Source: Actinobacteria bacterium UBA2279
GTDB lineage: Bacteria > Actinomycetota > Coriobacteriia > Anaerosomatales > Anaerosomataceae
Assembly (NCBI GenBank): GCA_002347365.1
Contig: DDWT01000030.1
Span: forward strand, 1-28,211
DNA length: 28,211 nucleotides
Reading direction: 5' to 3'
Part shown: positions 6,899 through 15,839 of the stretch, piece by piece
Layout: each line of letters begins with the position of its first letter
Position numbering within the stretch: position 1 is the first letter of the stretch
Notes under the pieces: generated by a model
Told to the model about the DNA's origin: nothing
Databases searched by the model: none
The model's input: only the letters and a program-made list of their open reading frames with translations
Translations under genes and position numbers: made by a program

Positions 6899-7684
6899 CT
6901 AGCCCTCGGCCAGCATCGCTTCGGCACCGGAGCCGAGATACGCTTCGATGACCTTCGGATCACGCTGGATCTCCGCAGGCAGGCCCTCGGCGATCTTCTC
7001 ACCGAAGTCCAGGACGAAGATGCGATCTGCAATATCCATGACGACTTTCATGTCGTGCTCGATCAGCAGGACGGTCACGCCCGCGTCGCGGATCCTGCCC
7101 ACCAGCTTGGTGAGTGAGGCGCTCTCCTGCGGGTTCATGCCTGCAGCCGGCTCGTCGAGCAACAGAAGCTTCGGCTCACTGGCGAGCGCACGCGCGATCT
7201 CAAGACGGCGCTGGTCGCCATAGGGCAGGTTCTTCGCCAGCTCGTTCGCCTGCTTCTCCATCTTCACGAACCGCAGCCACTTCTGCGCCTCATCGACGGT
7301 GTGCTGCTCCTCGCGCTTGAAGCCCGGCGTACGGAGCACGGCCTTGAACGGGCCCGCCTTCGACCGGGTGTGCCGTCCCACCATGACGTTCTCAAGCGTC
7401 GTCATGTTCTGGAACAGACGGATGTTCTGGAACGTGCGGGCGATACCCATCTCGCAAATGCGATGAGGCTTCTTGCCGCCCAGGGACTGGCCGTTGAAGG
7501 TCAGCGAGCCCTGCGTCGGCTTGTAGATGCCCGTCATCAGGTTGAAGAACGTCGTCTTGCCGGCTCCGTTGGGGCCGATCAGCGCAACGATCTCGCCTTC
7601 ATCTATATGGAAGTCGATGCCGCTCAGCGCCTTGAGGCCTCCGAACATCATCGTCACGCTCTGTGCTTCTACCAATCGTGCCAT
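6899..7684 (-). CDS. livG: Branched-chain amino acid ABC transporter ATP-binding protein LivG
   Basis: This 261-residue ATPase has Walker A GPNGAGKTT, the LivG-typical GIARTFQNIRLFQNMTTLENV, and Walker B LLLLDEPAAGMNPQES. The signature motif LSGGQ reads LPYGDQRRLEIARAL, the variant normally seen in LivG. It pairs with LivF under the LivH/LivM membrane channel. The start is ATG; its ribosome site is weak (AGAGGAAGG lies rather far upstream), so coupling to livM is likely. Confidence 0.95.
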   Translation of the reverse strand: MARLVEAQSVTMMFGGLKALSGIDFHIDEGEIVALIGPNGAGKTTFFNLMTGIYKPTQGSLTFNGQSLGGKKPHRICEMGIARTFQNIRLFQNMTTLENVMVGRHTRSKAGPFKAVLRTPGFKREEQHTVDEAQKWLRFVKMEKQANELAKNLPYGDQRRLEIARALASEPKLLLLDEPAAGMNPQESASLTKLVGRIRDAGVTVLLIEHDMKVVMDIADRIFVLDFGEKIAEGLPAEIQRDPKVIEAYLGSGAEAMLAEG

Positions 7685-7710
7685 TTGAGGCCCGACCTTC
7701 CTCTCTAGAC

Positions 7711-8913
7711 CTACAGGCCGTGGGGAGTGTCGTGCTTGTGCTCGACCTCCCAGAGGCTCTCGTTCTCCTCTTCGATGACCACATCAGCTTCGGTGAGCTC
7801 TCGCGCCCTTCGTTGAGATGGCATGATGCCTTGCGGTCTGAGCGCCATCATGACGACCATCGCGCCGCCGAAGAGCAAGAAGCGATAGTCACCGATCGCC
7901 GACGCCAGCTCGGGCGAGAGAACACCGGAGAGCATCGGTGATGCAGCAACGTAGCGGATGATCTCCGGAAGACCAACGATGATGACCGCGCCAAGCGCAG
8001 CACCCTGGATCGAACCCATGCCGCCGAGAACGACCATGCAGACGACGAGCACCGACTCCATGAAGTTGAAGGACTCGGGGCTGATGAATCCGACCCAGTA
8101 CGCGTACGTGATGCCGGCGACGCCGCCCCACATCGCGCCCAGTGAGAAGGCCCATAGCTTGGTCTGCATGATGTTGACGCCCATGGATGCCGCCGCGACC
8201 TCATCCTCACGCATCGCGACCCACGCACGACCCAGTCGCGAGTTGTCGAGACGGCGGATGACGAACACGGCCACGAAGCACAGCATCACGATCACGAAGT
8301 ACCAGAAGAGGTCTTTGGAGAACGTGAAGTTGGCGTTCGACAGGTGCAGGAACACCCACTTCTGACCAGCTGCCGGAGCGATGATCTCGCCCACACGCGG
8401 AAGGCCGGCCGAACCGCCGGTGAGACCACCGATGTTGTTGGTGAGCGCGATACGCACGATCTCGCCGAAGCCCAGCGTGACGATCGCGAGGTAGTCACCG
8501 CGCAGGCGCAGCACCGGAGTACCCAGCGCGACACCGGTGAGGGCGCCGGCAAGGGCTGCAGGTATCAGGAGGAACCAGTACGAGAATCCCGCCATCGCAC
8601 CGCCTGCGCCGCCGAAGATGCCCTGGAAGACGTAGCCGAGCAAGACGCCCACGTACGCTCCCATGCCGTAGAACGCGATGTAGCCCAGGTCGAGCAGGCC
8701 AGCGTAGCCCACGACGATATTGAGGCCCAGGGAGAGCAGGATGTAGATGCCCACGAGTGCGAAGATGCGCACCATGAAGGCATTGCCGTAGTACTGGAAC
8801 ACGATCGGGAGCACCATAGCTGCCACAAGCAACACACCATATACGATGAGCGTCTTCCTCGAAAGCCTGGAACCACCGATGTTGGTCTTGATGTCCATCT
8901 TGCTGCCGCCCAT
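7711..8913 (-). CDS. livM: Branched-chain amino acid ABC transporter permease LivM
   Basis: The 400-residue polytopic membrane protein has the LivM hallmarks GLNIVVGYAGLLDLGYIAFYGMGAY and LRLRGDYLAIVTLGFGEIVR. Its C-terminus runs past the last helix as a charged tail (SQRRARELTEADVVIEEENE...), longer than typical and probably cytoplasmic. ATG at 8913 lies three bases after the livH stop; a second in-frame ATG five codons on (MDIKTN) is an alternative start. It forms the inner-membrane channel with LivH. Confidence 0.94.
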   Translation of the reverse strand: MGGSKMDIKTNIGGSRLSRKTLIVYGVLLVAAMVLPIVFQYYGNAFMVRIFALVGIYILLSLGLNIVVGYAGLLDLGYIAFYGMGAYVGVLLGYVFQGIFGGAGGAMAGFSYWFLLIPAALAGALTGVALGTPVLRLRGDYLAIVTLGFGEIVRIALTNNIGGLTGGSAGLPRVGEIIAPAAGQKWVFLHLSNANFTFSKDLFWYFVIVMLCFVAVFVIRRLDNSRLGRAWVAMREDEVAAASMGVNIMQTKLWAFSLGAMWGGVAGITYAYWVGFISPESFNFMESVLVVCMVVLGGMGSIQGAALGAVIIVGLPEIIRYVAASPMLSGVLSPELASAIGDYRFLLFGGAMVVMMALRPQGIMPSQRRARELTEADVVIEEENESLWEVEHKHDTPHGL

Positions 8914-8915
8914 AG

Positions 8916-9845
8916 CTACACCTTCTCCACGACGGACTCGCCGAGCAGACCGCCCGGACGGAAGATCAGGACCAGGATGAGGATCAGGAACGCGATGACG
9001 TCCTTGTAGCCGGAGCTCAGGAAGCCTGCCGCGATCGCCTCGATGAATCCGAGAATGAAACCACCCAGCATGGCGCCGCGCAGGTTACCGATACCGCCGA
9101 TGACGGCAGCGGTGAACGACTTGATACCCGGTATGAATCCCATGTTGTACTTGATGTTGCCGTAGTACATGCCGCTGAAGATACCGGCAGCTCCGCCGAG
9201 CGCGGGGCCGATGAAGAACGTCAGGGCGATGACAGAGTTGATGTTGACGCCCATGAGACCGGCAGCGTCGCGGTCCTGAGACGTAGCGCGCATGGCCTTG
9301 CCGATCCTCGTCTTGGACACGAACGTATCGAGTCCGATGAGGAGAAGGATCGTCGAAACGACGATCAGGATCTGCAGCGTGCTCACGTTCGCCGGCCCTA
9401 TCTTGTAGTTCTTCACGGGGAAGAGTACCGGGAACGGTATCGAGCGCGAGGATATCCAGAGCAATGCCGCGTTCTGCAGGAACAGCGACACACCGATCGC
9501 CGAGATCAGCGGGGCGAGACGGGGCGCGTGTCTGAGCGGTCTATACGCGAACCGCTCGGTCAGCATTCCGAGAATACCCGTGCATATCATTGCGAGCAGG
9601 AACACTATCACGTACAGCAAGATGAACCCGAGCGTACCGCTCGTGAAAAACGCTATCTTGCTGAGGATGTTCAAGAAGAGGAGTCCGAAATATGCACCCG
9701 CCATGAACATCTCGCTGTGAGCGAAGTTGATCATGAGAAGGATGCCGTATACCAGTGTATAGCCAAGGGCGATGAGTGCGTACATCCCGCCCAGCGTCAC
9801 ACCGTTGACGATCTGCTGTGGGACAGTACTCAGGTCGATTGACAC
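8916..9845 (-). CDS. livH: Branched-chain amino acid ABC transporter permease LivH
   Basis: This polytopic permease of about 309 residues shows the LivH features QIVNGVTLGGMYALIALGYTLVYG, MINFAHSEMFMAGAY and GGIGNLRGAMLGGFILG. I place the start at GTG 9845 because GGATGGAG lies five bases upstream. A TTG at 9860 in the same frame would add five residues but has no good ribosome site. The gene follows livJ after a gap that contains a stable hairpin, which may lower downstream expression relative to the binding protein. Confidence 0.92.
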   Translation of the reverse strand: MSIDLSTVPQQIVNGVTLGGMYALIALGYTLVYGILLMINFAHSEMFMAGAYFGLLFLNILSKIAFFTSGTLGFILLYVIVFLLAMICTGILGMLTERFAYRPLRHAPRLAPLISAIGVSLFLQNAALLWISSRSIPFPVLFPVKNYKIGPANVSTLQILIVVSTILLLIGLDTFVSKTRIGKAMRATSQDRDAAGLMGVNINSVIALTFFIGPALGGAAGIFSGMYYGNIKYNMGFIPGIKSFTAAVIGGIGNLRGAMLGGFILGFIEAIAAGFLSSGYKDVIAFLILILVLIFRPGGLLGESVVEKV

Positions 9846-9924
9846 AGTCGCTCCATCCAAAGTCGTGTGGACGCGCTTTCCCCGGGATCGCGCGAGCTCA
9901 GATCATGTGGCTCTCCCAGTCGGC

Positions 9925-9966
9925 GCGAACCCGGGCGAGGCCTCAGAGAGGTCCCGCCCGGGTCGC
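9925..9966 (-). promoter_or_regulatory. Stable hairpin between livJ and livH
   Basis: A perfect 9-bp stem ACCCGGGCG/CGCCCGGGT (9929-9937, 9955-9963) is extended by GCG/CGC across one bulged base, with a loop of 17 bases. There is no T-run on either side, so it is not a classic terminator. In transporter operons such hairpins often protect the binding-protein mRNA or partly stop read-through. That role is inference. Confidence 0.5.
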
Positions 9967-9991
9967 TGACCAGGTCCGCTAAGTAACAGAC

Positions 9992-11209
9992 CTACTGCTC
10001 GTAAGGAACGAACGCGCCACCCTTGACCACATAGGCGGTGATGGCCTTGTTGGTGGTGTCACCATTCGCATCAAAGGCGACGTCACCGGTCACACCGGCG
10101 TACTTGATGGCTGCGACAGCATCGATGATGGCCTGCTTGCCAGCGGGAGTGGCTACCTTATCGGCACCCATCTCGGCGGCAACCGTCTTGATAGCCTCAA
10201 CGATGACCATCGTGGCGTCATACGCATACGTGTCGTATGCCTCGATCGTCTGATCCGGGAACGCAGCCTCGAAGGCGGCCTTGAAGTCCTGGCCCTTGGG
10301 CTGGAGGTCGAGCGGCAGACCGACAGAGGTCGCGAAATCGCCCTCGGCATTGGCCGCACCGGCGATATCGATGTACTGCTGCGTGTACAGACCGTCGCCA
10401 CCCATGACCGGGATGCTCATGCCGGCTTCTTTGGACTGCTTGCTGATGAGGGCAGCCTCGGTGTACATGCCGCCGAAGTAGATCATGTCAGGGTTCATGC
10501 CCTGGATCTTGGTGATGAGGGCCTTGAAGTCCTGGTCCTTCAGCTGGATCTTCTCGGTCGCGAGAACCTCGCCGCCACGGGCAGCGAACTGCTTGGCGAA
10601 CTCGGCCGCGAGACCTTCACCGTAAGGGGTGGAGTCGTCGATGACAGCGACCTTCTTGACACCCAGCTCATCGTAGGCAAAGTCGCCCGCGAAGGAGCCC
10701 TGAACGGTGTCGATGGTGCACACGCGGAACACGTTGGCGAGGCCCTGCTGCGTGAGCGCGGGGTTCGTCGACGCTGGCGAGATCTGAACGATCCCAGCCT
10801 GGTTGTAGACAGCAGAGGTCGGGATGGAGACGCCCGAGTTCAGGTGGGCGACAACGCCGACGACTTTGGAGTCAGAAACCATCTGGTTGGCTGCGTTGAC
10901 GCCGGTCTTGGGATCAGCCGCGTCGTCAACATAGAATCCGGAGATCTTGATGCCGAGTTCTGCGAGTTCCGGATCGGCGTTCGCTTCCTGGATCGCGAGC
11001 GTCGCGCCGTTCTTGATGCCGAGACCCAGAGCGGCGACATCGCCGGTGAACGGCGAGCTGACACCGATCTTGACCTCAACCAACTCCGTGCCGGTGTCTC
11101 CACCGTCAGCGGCTTCGTCGCTCTTGCTGCCGCAACCCGTGACCACCATGGCCAGGACTGCGAGGACAGCGACCAGCGCGAAGAACCTCTTGCGCTTGCT
11201 AATGGTCAT
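9992..11209 (-). CDS. livJ: Branched-chain amino acid ABC transporter substrate-binding lipoprotein
   Basis: The 405-residue protein has a lipoprotein signal (KRKRFF, hydrophobic core, lipobox VVTGC with C26), then an Asp/Glu/Gly-rich linker and a type I periplasmic-binding fold of the LivJ/LivK family (VKIGVSSPFTGDVAALG, GVVAHLNSGVSIPTS, VAVIDDSTPYGEG). It would sit on the outer face of the membrane and deliver leucine, isoleucine, valine or related compounds to LivHMGF. Start ATG has GGAGGAGA three bases upstream. It is the first gene of the operon. Substrate range cannot be told from sequence; related proteins bind amides, urea or aromatic acids. Confidence 0.93.
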   Translation of the reverse strand: MTISKRKRFFALVAVLAVLAMVVTGCGSKSDEAADGGDTGTELVEVKIGVSSPFTGDVAALGLGIKNGATLAIQEANADPELAELGIKISGFYVDDAADPKTGVNAANQMVSDSKVVGVVAHLNSGVSIPTSAVYNQAGIVQISPASTNPALTQQGLANVFRVCTIDTVQGSFAGDFAYDELGVKKVAVIDDSTPYGEGLAAEFAKQFAARGGEVLATEKIQLKDQDFKALITKIQGMNPDMIYFGGMYTEAALISKQSKEAGMSIPVMGGDGLYTQQYIDIAGAANAEGDFATSVGLPLDLQPKGQDFKAAFEAAFPDQTIEAYDTYAYDATMVIVEAIKTVAAEMGADKVATPAGKQAIIDAVAAIKYAGVTGDVAFDANGDTTNKAITAYVVKGGAFVPYEQ

Positions 11210-11295
11210 GCCTCTCCTCCGTTTCTACACACTGCCTTGCATTCGCGAGTCGTCAGATCTTTGTGGTCGACGCGCGTTCCGCCTGAGATTGTGGG

Positions 11296-11322
11296 AGTGT
11301 ATCAGATTCTCTGATTATTCAA
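11296..11322 (-). promoter_or_regulatory. Candidate livJ promoter with palindromic operator
   Basis: On the - strand TTGAAT (11322-11317) and TACACT (11301-11296) are spaced by 15 bases. Between and overlapping them is the perfect inverted repeat ATCAGA-GAA-TCTGAT (11301-11315), well placed for a repressor. The spacer is short, so the -35 assignment is weak. The 5' untranslated region would be about 80 bases. Confidence 0.35.
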
Positions 11323-11576
11323 CAGAGCAACAGACTTCATAAGGGACGTGTTGAGCCGAACGGTCACATGATTCATTTCGTGCACGTTTCCATGCCCCGT
11401 CCGAACGTGTGTACGCACCGCGCAGATTAACCTGTATGAGAGGCACAGCCCGGGCCGCACCGCTCGGCAGGCAGACTCTACACAGCGTCCGCGCGCGTAT
11501 GCTACTCTCGTCATGTGGTAAGGGGGTTGACGTGAGAGAACCGGCATTCTCCACGGTACGAAGCAAGCTCGAAGTG

Positions 11577-11678
11577 GGCACCTCAGGCACGGCTGCGATG
11601 CAGCCGTCGTCGTCTGTGGTGCCTGTTGCATTTTCTCCTCTCGCCCCCCCACGCCCCTCGTCTGAAGACGGCGGGGGC
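11577..11678 (+). promoter_or_regulatory. Two hairpins in the fdn leader
   Basis: First, GGCACC (11577-11582) pairs with GGTGCC (11618-11623) around a perfect 8-bp inner stem ACGGCTGC/GCAGCCGT (11589-11596, 11600-11607), followed by the T-containing stretch TGTTGCATTTTC. Second, CGTC-TGAA-GACG (11659-11670) is extended by a C-run and a G-run (11654-11678). They could act as an attenuator or processing sites in a long fdn leader. No known RNA family is recognised. Confidence 0.4.
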
Positions 11679-11690
11679 ACTCTGTAAGCT

Positions 11691-11783
11691 CGCCGCAGAC
11701 TGAGCGACGCGATCGACCGGGAGGAATCCCCGTCCAAGCGTCAATCCTGTGGCACGGACCGTGTGTGGATAGGAGGGCTGCGG
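11691..11783 (+). ncRNA. Candidate structured 5' leader RNA (possible riboswitch) of the fdn operon
   Basis: The stretch can fold as a closed multi-branch structure. P1 is CCGCAG (11693-11698) with CTGCGG (11778-11783). P2 is GACGC (11706-11710) with GCGTC (11738-11742), stacked on GACcGGGA/TCCCcGTC (11715-11722, 11727-11734) with a GGAA loop. P3 is CACG-GAC-CGTG (11753-11763). It lies about 75 bases before the fdnG start. Molybdenum cofactor RNAs occur before such genes, but I do not recognise their conserved core here. It may be an unclassified element or chance folding in GC-rich DNA. Confidence 0.35.
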
Positions 11784-11857
11784 ACAGCACGCGGAACGTC
11801 CAGCACAGACTGGTACGCGAACTGACCAACGAACGATTCCTGTGAATGGAGGTAAGG

Positions 11858-14800
11858 GTGAACCTTTCCAGGCGTGGCTTTTTCAAGCTGACCGGCGCGA
11901 CTTTCGCAGCTGGTGCCCTGGCCGAGGTATTTGGCCCTGCCAACGCTCTCGCGGCTGATGCCGTTCCGGAGCTTCGCATCATGGGAGCCACTGAATCACC
12001 ATCAATATGCTGCTACTGCTCTGTTGGTTGCGGCATGGTTCTCTCGGTGATCGACGGTGAGCTCGTCAACCTTGAAGGCGATCCGGACCACCCCATCAAC
12101 CGTGGAGCGCTGTGTTCCAAGGGTTCGGCCCAGTTCAACATCCGCAACGTGTACGACCCGGAGTCTGGCGAACTCATCGCCAACCCGTACCGTCAGCAGA
12201 AGGTCAAGTATCGCGCTCCTGGCGCCTCTGAGTTTGAGGAGAAGAGCTGGGAGTGGGCGATCGAGGAGATCGCCAAGCGCGTGAAAGACACGCGCGATCG
12301 CACGTATGAGACCACTGATGAAAAGGGCGTTACCGTCAACCGCACGCTTGCCATTGGTAACCTCGGCGGCGCAGCTCTGGACGGCGAAGAGTGCTACCTG
12401 GTGCAGAAGTTCGCTCGCGCGCTCGGCGTGACGTTCATCGAGCACCAGGCCCGTATATGACACAGCGCCACTGTCCAAGGTTTGGGCAACACATTCGGGC
12501 GCGGTGCCATGACGAATCACTGGATCGACTTCAAGAACGCCGACGTCGTTATGGCGATCGGTGGCAACAACGCTGAGAACCACCCGATCTCGATGAAGTG
12601 GGTCACTGAAGCGAAGCTGGCCGGCGCGAAGTACATCGTCGTCGATCCTCGCTTCAACCGCAGTGCCGCTGTCGCGGACCTTTACGGCCCGCTGCGCTCC
12701 GGTACTGACATCGCGTTCTACGGTGGTCTGTTCAACTACATCATCGAGAACGACCTGATCCACGAAGAGTACGTCAAGAACTACACGACGGCTCCGCTCC
12801 TCGTGAACACGGCCTACTCGTTTGATGACGGTCTGTTCAGCGGCTTCAACGCGGACACCAAGAAGTACGACGCCGCAACGTGGTCCTATCAGATCGACTC
12901 TGAGTCGGCTTGGGACACCGCTGGCGCATTCTCTTGGGTCAACAAGCCCGGCACACCTGCTTTCAACACCCCCGTGGTGAAGAAGGCAAAGAAGGACATG
13001 ACCCTCCAGGATCCAAACTGCGTGTATCAGCTGATGAAGAAGCATTACTCGCGCTACACTACGAGCCTCGTGTCTTCCATCACCGGTATGCCTGAGGATC
13101 GCCTGAAGGAGATCTACGCCCTATATGCGTCCACCGGTGAGCCCGGCAAGGCCGGCACGATCCTGTACGCCATGGGTCAGACCCAGCACACCGTCGGTTC
13201 GCAGAACGTTCGCTCGATGGCCATGCTTCAGCTGCTCCTCGGCAACATGGGTATCGCCGGCGGTGGCGTCAACGCCCTCCGCGGCGAGTCGAACGTTCAG
13301 GGCTCCACGGACTTCGCGATGCTGTTCCACATCATCCCCGGCTACATGGCCACTCCGAATGCCACCAAGCACGCCACGCTGCGTGACTACCTGGAGAAGG
13401 AGACGCCCGCCGGCGGATACTGGACCAACAAGCCCAAGTTCTTCATCAGCTTGCTGAAGGAGTACTACGGCGAGTACGCGACGCTGGAGAACGAGTACGC
13501 CTACGCACAGATGCCGAAGCTCAATGGCAAGAACCAGAGCCACATCCAGCTGTTCGAGCACATGGCCGAAGGCAACATGGAAGGTCTGTTCCTCTGGGGA
13601 CAGAACCCCGCCGTCGGTGGTCCGAACTGCCGCATGGAGCGCAAGGCAATGGAGAACCTCAAGTGGATGGTCGCTGTCGACCTGTGGGAGACCGAGACTT
13701 CGATCTTCTGGAGCGAGAAGGCTGGCGTGAAGCCAGAGGAGATCAATACAGAGGTCTTCCTGCTTCCCGCCGCGTGCCACTATGAGAAGCAGGGCGAGGT
13801 CGCGAACTCCGGCCGCTGGATCCAGTGGCGCTACAAGGCCGTCGAGCCTCTCGGCGAGGCCATGGACGACCTCGAGATCGTCACCGAGCTCTACCACAAG
13901 GTGAAGGAACTCTACGAAGCCGAAGGTGGAGCCAACCCCGAGCAGATCACCGAGCTCACATGGGACTACATGGGTGACGACGGCAAGGTCGACATCCGCA
14001 AGGTCGCTCGTGCGATCAACGGCTACAGCGTTGCAGACGGCAAGCCACTGGCCAACTTCACCAAGCTGGCTGCAGACGGATCCACCGCGTGCGGTAACTG
14101 GATCTACTCCGGCTACTACAACAACGCCGCGTCCGAGGAGCCCGTGGACCAGCCCACCGGCGCTCGCAACAACGTTGACGAGCCTGGTGCGGGTCTGGAC
14201 AAGCCCATTGGTTCGTACCTCGGTTGGTCCTTCGCGTGGCCTGTGAACCGCCGGATCATCTACAACCGTGGTTCTGCGGATCCCACCGGCAAGCCGTACA
14301 ACGAGGACAAGGTCGTTGTGAAGTGGACCGGCGAGAAGTGGCTGACCAACGACGTGCCTGACTTCGGCTACAAGGTCGTAGCTGCGGACGGAACCACGAC
14401 GTGGACCAAGCCTGGAACCACGGCGTTCATCATGCTCCCCGAGGGTGCAGGTCGCTTCTTCGCTCCGGCGATGGCAGACGGTCCGTTCCCCGAGCACTTC
14501 GAGCCCTATGAGGCTCCGGTCGCAAACATGATGAACAGCCAGGAGTTCAACCCGGTCGTCATCGAGCTGGCTTCACAGCAGCGCGGTACCGCCGCTGACT
14601 GGCCCATCGTCATGACCACCTTCCGCCTCACCGAGCACTGGCAGACCGGTCAGCTCACGCGCAACCTGCCGTGGCTGGTCCAGACGATGCCGAAGATGTT
14701 CGTTGAGCTTTCGCCGCAGTTGGCGGAAGAGCGGGGCATCAAGTCCGGTGACAACTGCGTCATCGAGAACAACCGTGGCGCTATCACCGCGTATGCGATG

Positions 14801-14998
14801 GTCACGGACCGTGTCAAGCCGTTCGACATCGGCGGCAAGACGGTGCATCAGATCAACGCCCCGTGGCACTGGGGTTATTCGGGCGCATGCTCGATCGGCG
14901 GTATCGCCAACGACCTGACACCGAATGTCGGCGACGCGAACACTCAGATCCCGGAGTACAAGGCCTTCCTTGTCGACATCCGGAAGCAGGAGGTGTGA
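11858..14998 (+). CDS. fdnG: Selenocysteine-containing formate dehydrogenase alpha subunit (FdnG type)
   Basis: This 1046-residue molybdenum or tungsten bis-MGD enzyme oxidises formate to CO2 outside the cytoplasmic membrane. The GTG at 11858, five bases after GGAGGT, gives a Tat signal (SRRGFFK, residues 4-10). A [4Fe-4S] site follows: C51 or C52, C54, C58, C86. An in-frame TGA at 12458-12460 lies exactly where E. coli FdnG/FdoG has selenocysteine: upstream EHQARI, then U201, then HSATVQGLGNTFGRGAMTNH. A SECIS-like hairpin begins four bases after it. Downstream, RSGTDIAF, LLGNMGIAGGGVNALRGESN and the C-terminal INAPWHWGY are family signatures. It is first in the fdnGHI operon. An ATG at 11846 in frame is an unlikely start, since it overlaps the ribosome site. 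An annotation stopping at the TGA would split the gene. Confidence 0.95.
12458..12502 (+). promoter_or_regulatory. UGA selenocysteine codon and SECIS element of fdnG
   Basis: TGA at 12458-12460 is followed by a hairpin: lower stem GCGCC (12465-12469) with GGCGC (12498-12502), upper stem TGTCC (12472-12476) with GGGCA (12484-12488), apical loop AAGGTTT containing GGU. Bacterial SECIS elements for SelB sit at this distance inside the coding sequence and show a G-U-rich apical loop. The selC, selA and selB genes are not in the window. Confidence 0.75.
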
Positions 14999-14999
14999 G

Positions 15000-15839
15000 A
15001 TGGCTGAAACAGCGATCCTTTACGACGCCTCCAAGTGCACCGCGTGCAAGGGCTGCCAGGTTGCCTGTAAGCAGTGGAACCAGCTCCCTGCGCCGCTGAC
15101 GGCGGAGGAGTACGAATTCACGAAGAGCTTCCAGAGCCCCTTGGATCTCGACCCTGATACGTGGCTGATCATGAACTTCTACGAAGTCCCCAAGGACATC
15201 GGCATCGAGTGGAACTTCATGCGCAACGCATGCTTCCACTGCACCGACGCCGCATGTGAGATGGCATGCCCCGTGGGCGCCATCACCCACAAGGACAACG
15301 GCGCGGTCGTCATCGACCAGGAGAAGTGCATAGGTTGCCAGTACTGCGTGAACAACTGCCCGTTCTCGGTTCCCCGCGCCAAGGTTCTGGGCGGCACCGA
15401 TTACGCCAAGTCGTTCAAGTGCTGGCAGTGCTTCGACCGCACATCGAATGACAAGGACCCCGCGTGCGTCACGACGTGCCCGACCGAGGCCCTCGAGTTC
15501 GGCGATCGTGCCGAGATCGTGACCAAGGCGAAGGCACGTGTTGAAGAGCTCAAGGGTCAGGGCTTCACCAAGGCCGAGGTCTACGGCGTTGACGAAGTCG
15601 GCGGCATGCACACGATCATCGTTGCGCATCGCGGTCTCGAGGCTCACGGTCTCATCCGTGACCCGAAGGTTCCCGCAGCCACCAACCTGCTCGACCTAGC
15701 CAAGCCGCTCAGCGCAGTCGGCCTTGCAGCCATCGTCGGTGGTTTGGGCCTGTCCTTCATCATGGGCACTGGCTACAAGCGTGGCGAGCACACGTACGAT
15801 GAGAAGACTGACACCGTGACGATCGAGGAGGTGGAGTAA
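15000..15839 (+). CDS. fdnH: Formate dehydrogenase iron-sulfur beta subunit
   Basis: The 279-residue ferredoxin-like subunit carries electrons from FdnG to the cytochrome b subunit. Four cysteine groups for [4Fe-4S] clusters are visible: CTACKGCQVAC near residue 12, CFHCTDAACEMACP, CIGCQYCVNNCP and CWQCF...CVTTCP. A C-terminal membrane helix (about residues 236-256, LSAVGLAAIVGGLGLSFIMG) anchors it. There is no signal peptide of its own; like its homologues it probably rides out with FdnG through the Tat system. Its ATG lies one base after the fdnG stop, with AGGAGG close upstream, and its stop overlaps the next start by one base. Confidence 0.95.
   Translation: MAETAILYDASKCTACKGCQVACKQWNQLPAPLTAEEYEFTKSFQSPLDLDPDTWLIMNFYEVPKDIGIEWNFMRNACFHCTDAACEMACPVGAITHKDNGAVVIDQEKCIGCQYCVNNCPFSVPRAKVLGGTDYAKSFKCWQCFDRTSNDKDPACVTTCPTEALEFGDRAEIVTKAKARVEELKGQGFTKAEVYGVDEVGGMHTIIVAHRGLEAHGLIRDPKVPAATNLLDLAKPLSAVGLAAIVGGLGLSFIMGTGYKRGEHTYDEKTDTVTIEEVE

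Larger units (their letters stand above)
11210..11857. other. Gene-free region between livJ and fdnG
   Basis: This divergent 648-bp gap holds the livJ promoter on the - strand and, for the + strand, several predicted RNA hairpins upstream of fdnG. ORFs in it are short, lack ribosome sites and resemble nothing. TATGCT at 11498-11503 and TTGACG at 11527-11532 look promoter-like but neither has a matching partner at 16-18 bases, so I do not call the fdn promoter. The GGAGGT at 11848-11853 is the fdnG ribosome site. Confidence 0.6.

Noticed and set aside
11691..11783. Known molybdenum cofactor riboswitch before fdnG
   Set aside because: Position fits, but I could not find the conserved core of that family, so it is kept only as an unclassified structured leader.
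11302..11991. 229-codon - strand ORF and smaller ORFs in the livJ-fdnG gap
   Set aside because: It overlaps the start of fdnG and the leader hairpins, with no motif, ribosome site or sensible composition.
12458..12481. Frameshift or pseudogene in fdnG
   Set aside because: The frame does not change; a single TGA at the known selenocysteine site plus a SECIS-like hairpin explains it.
13121..14497. Long open frame of 458 codons on the - strand opposite fdnG
   Set aside because: It is the antisense shadow of a strongly supported gene in GC-rich DNA; no family motif and no ribosome site.
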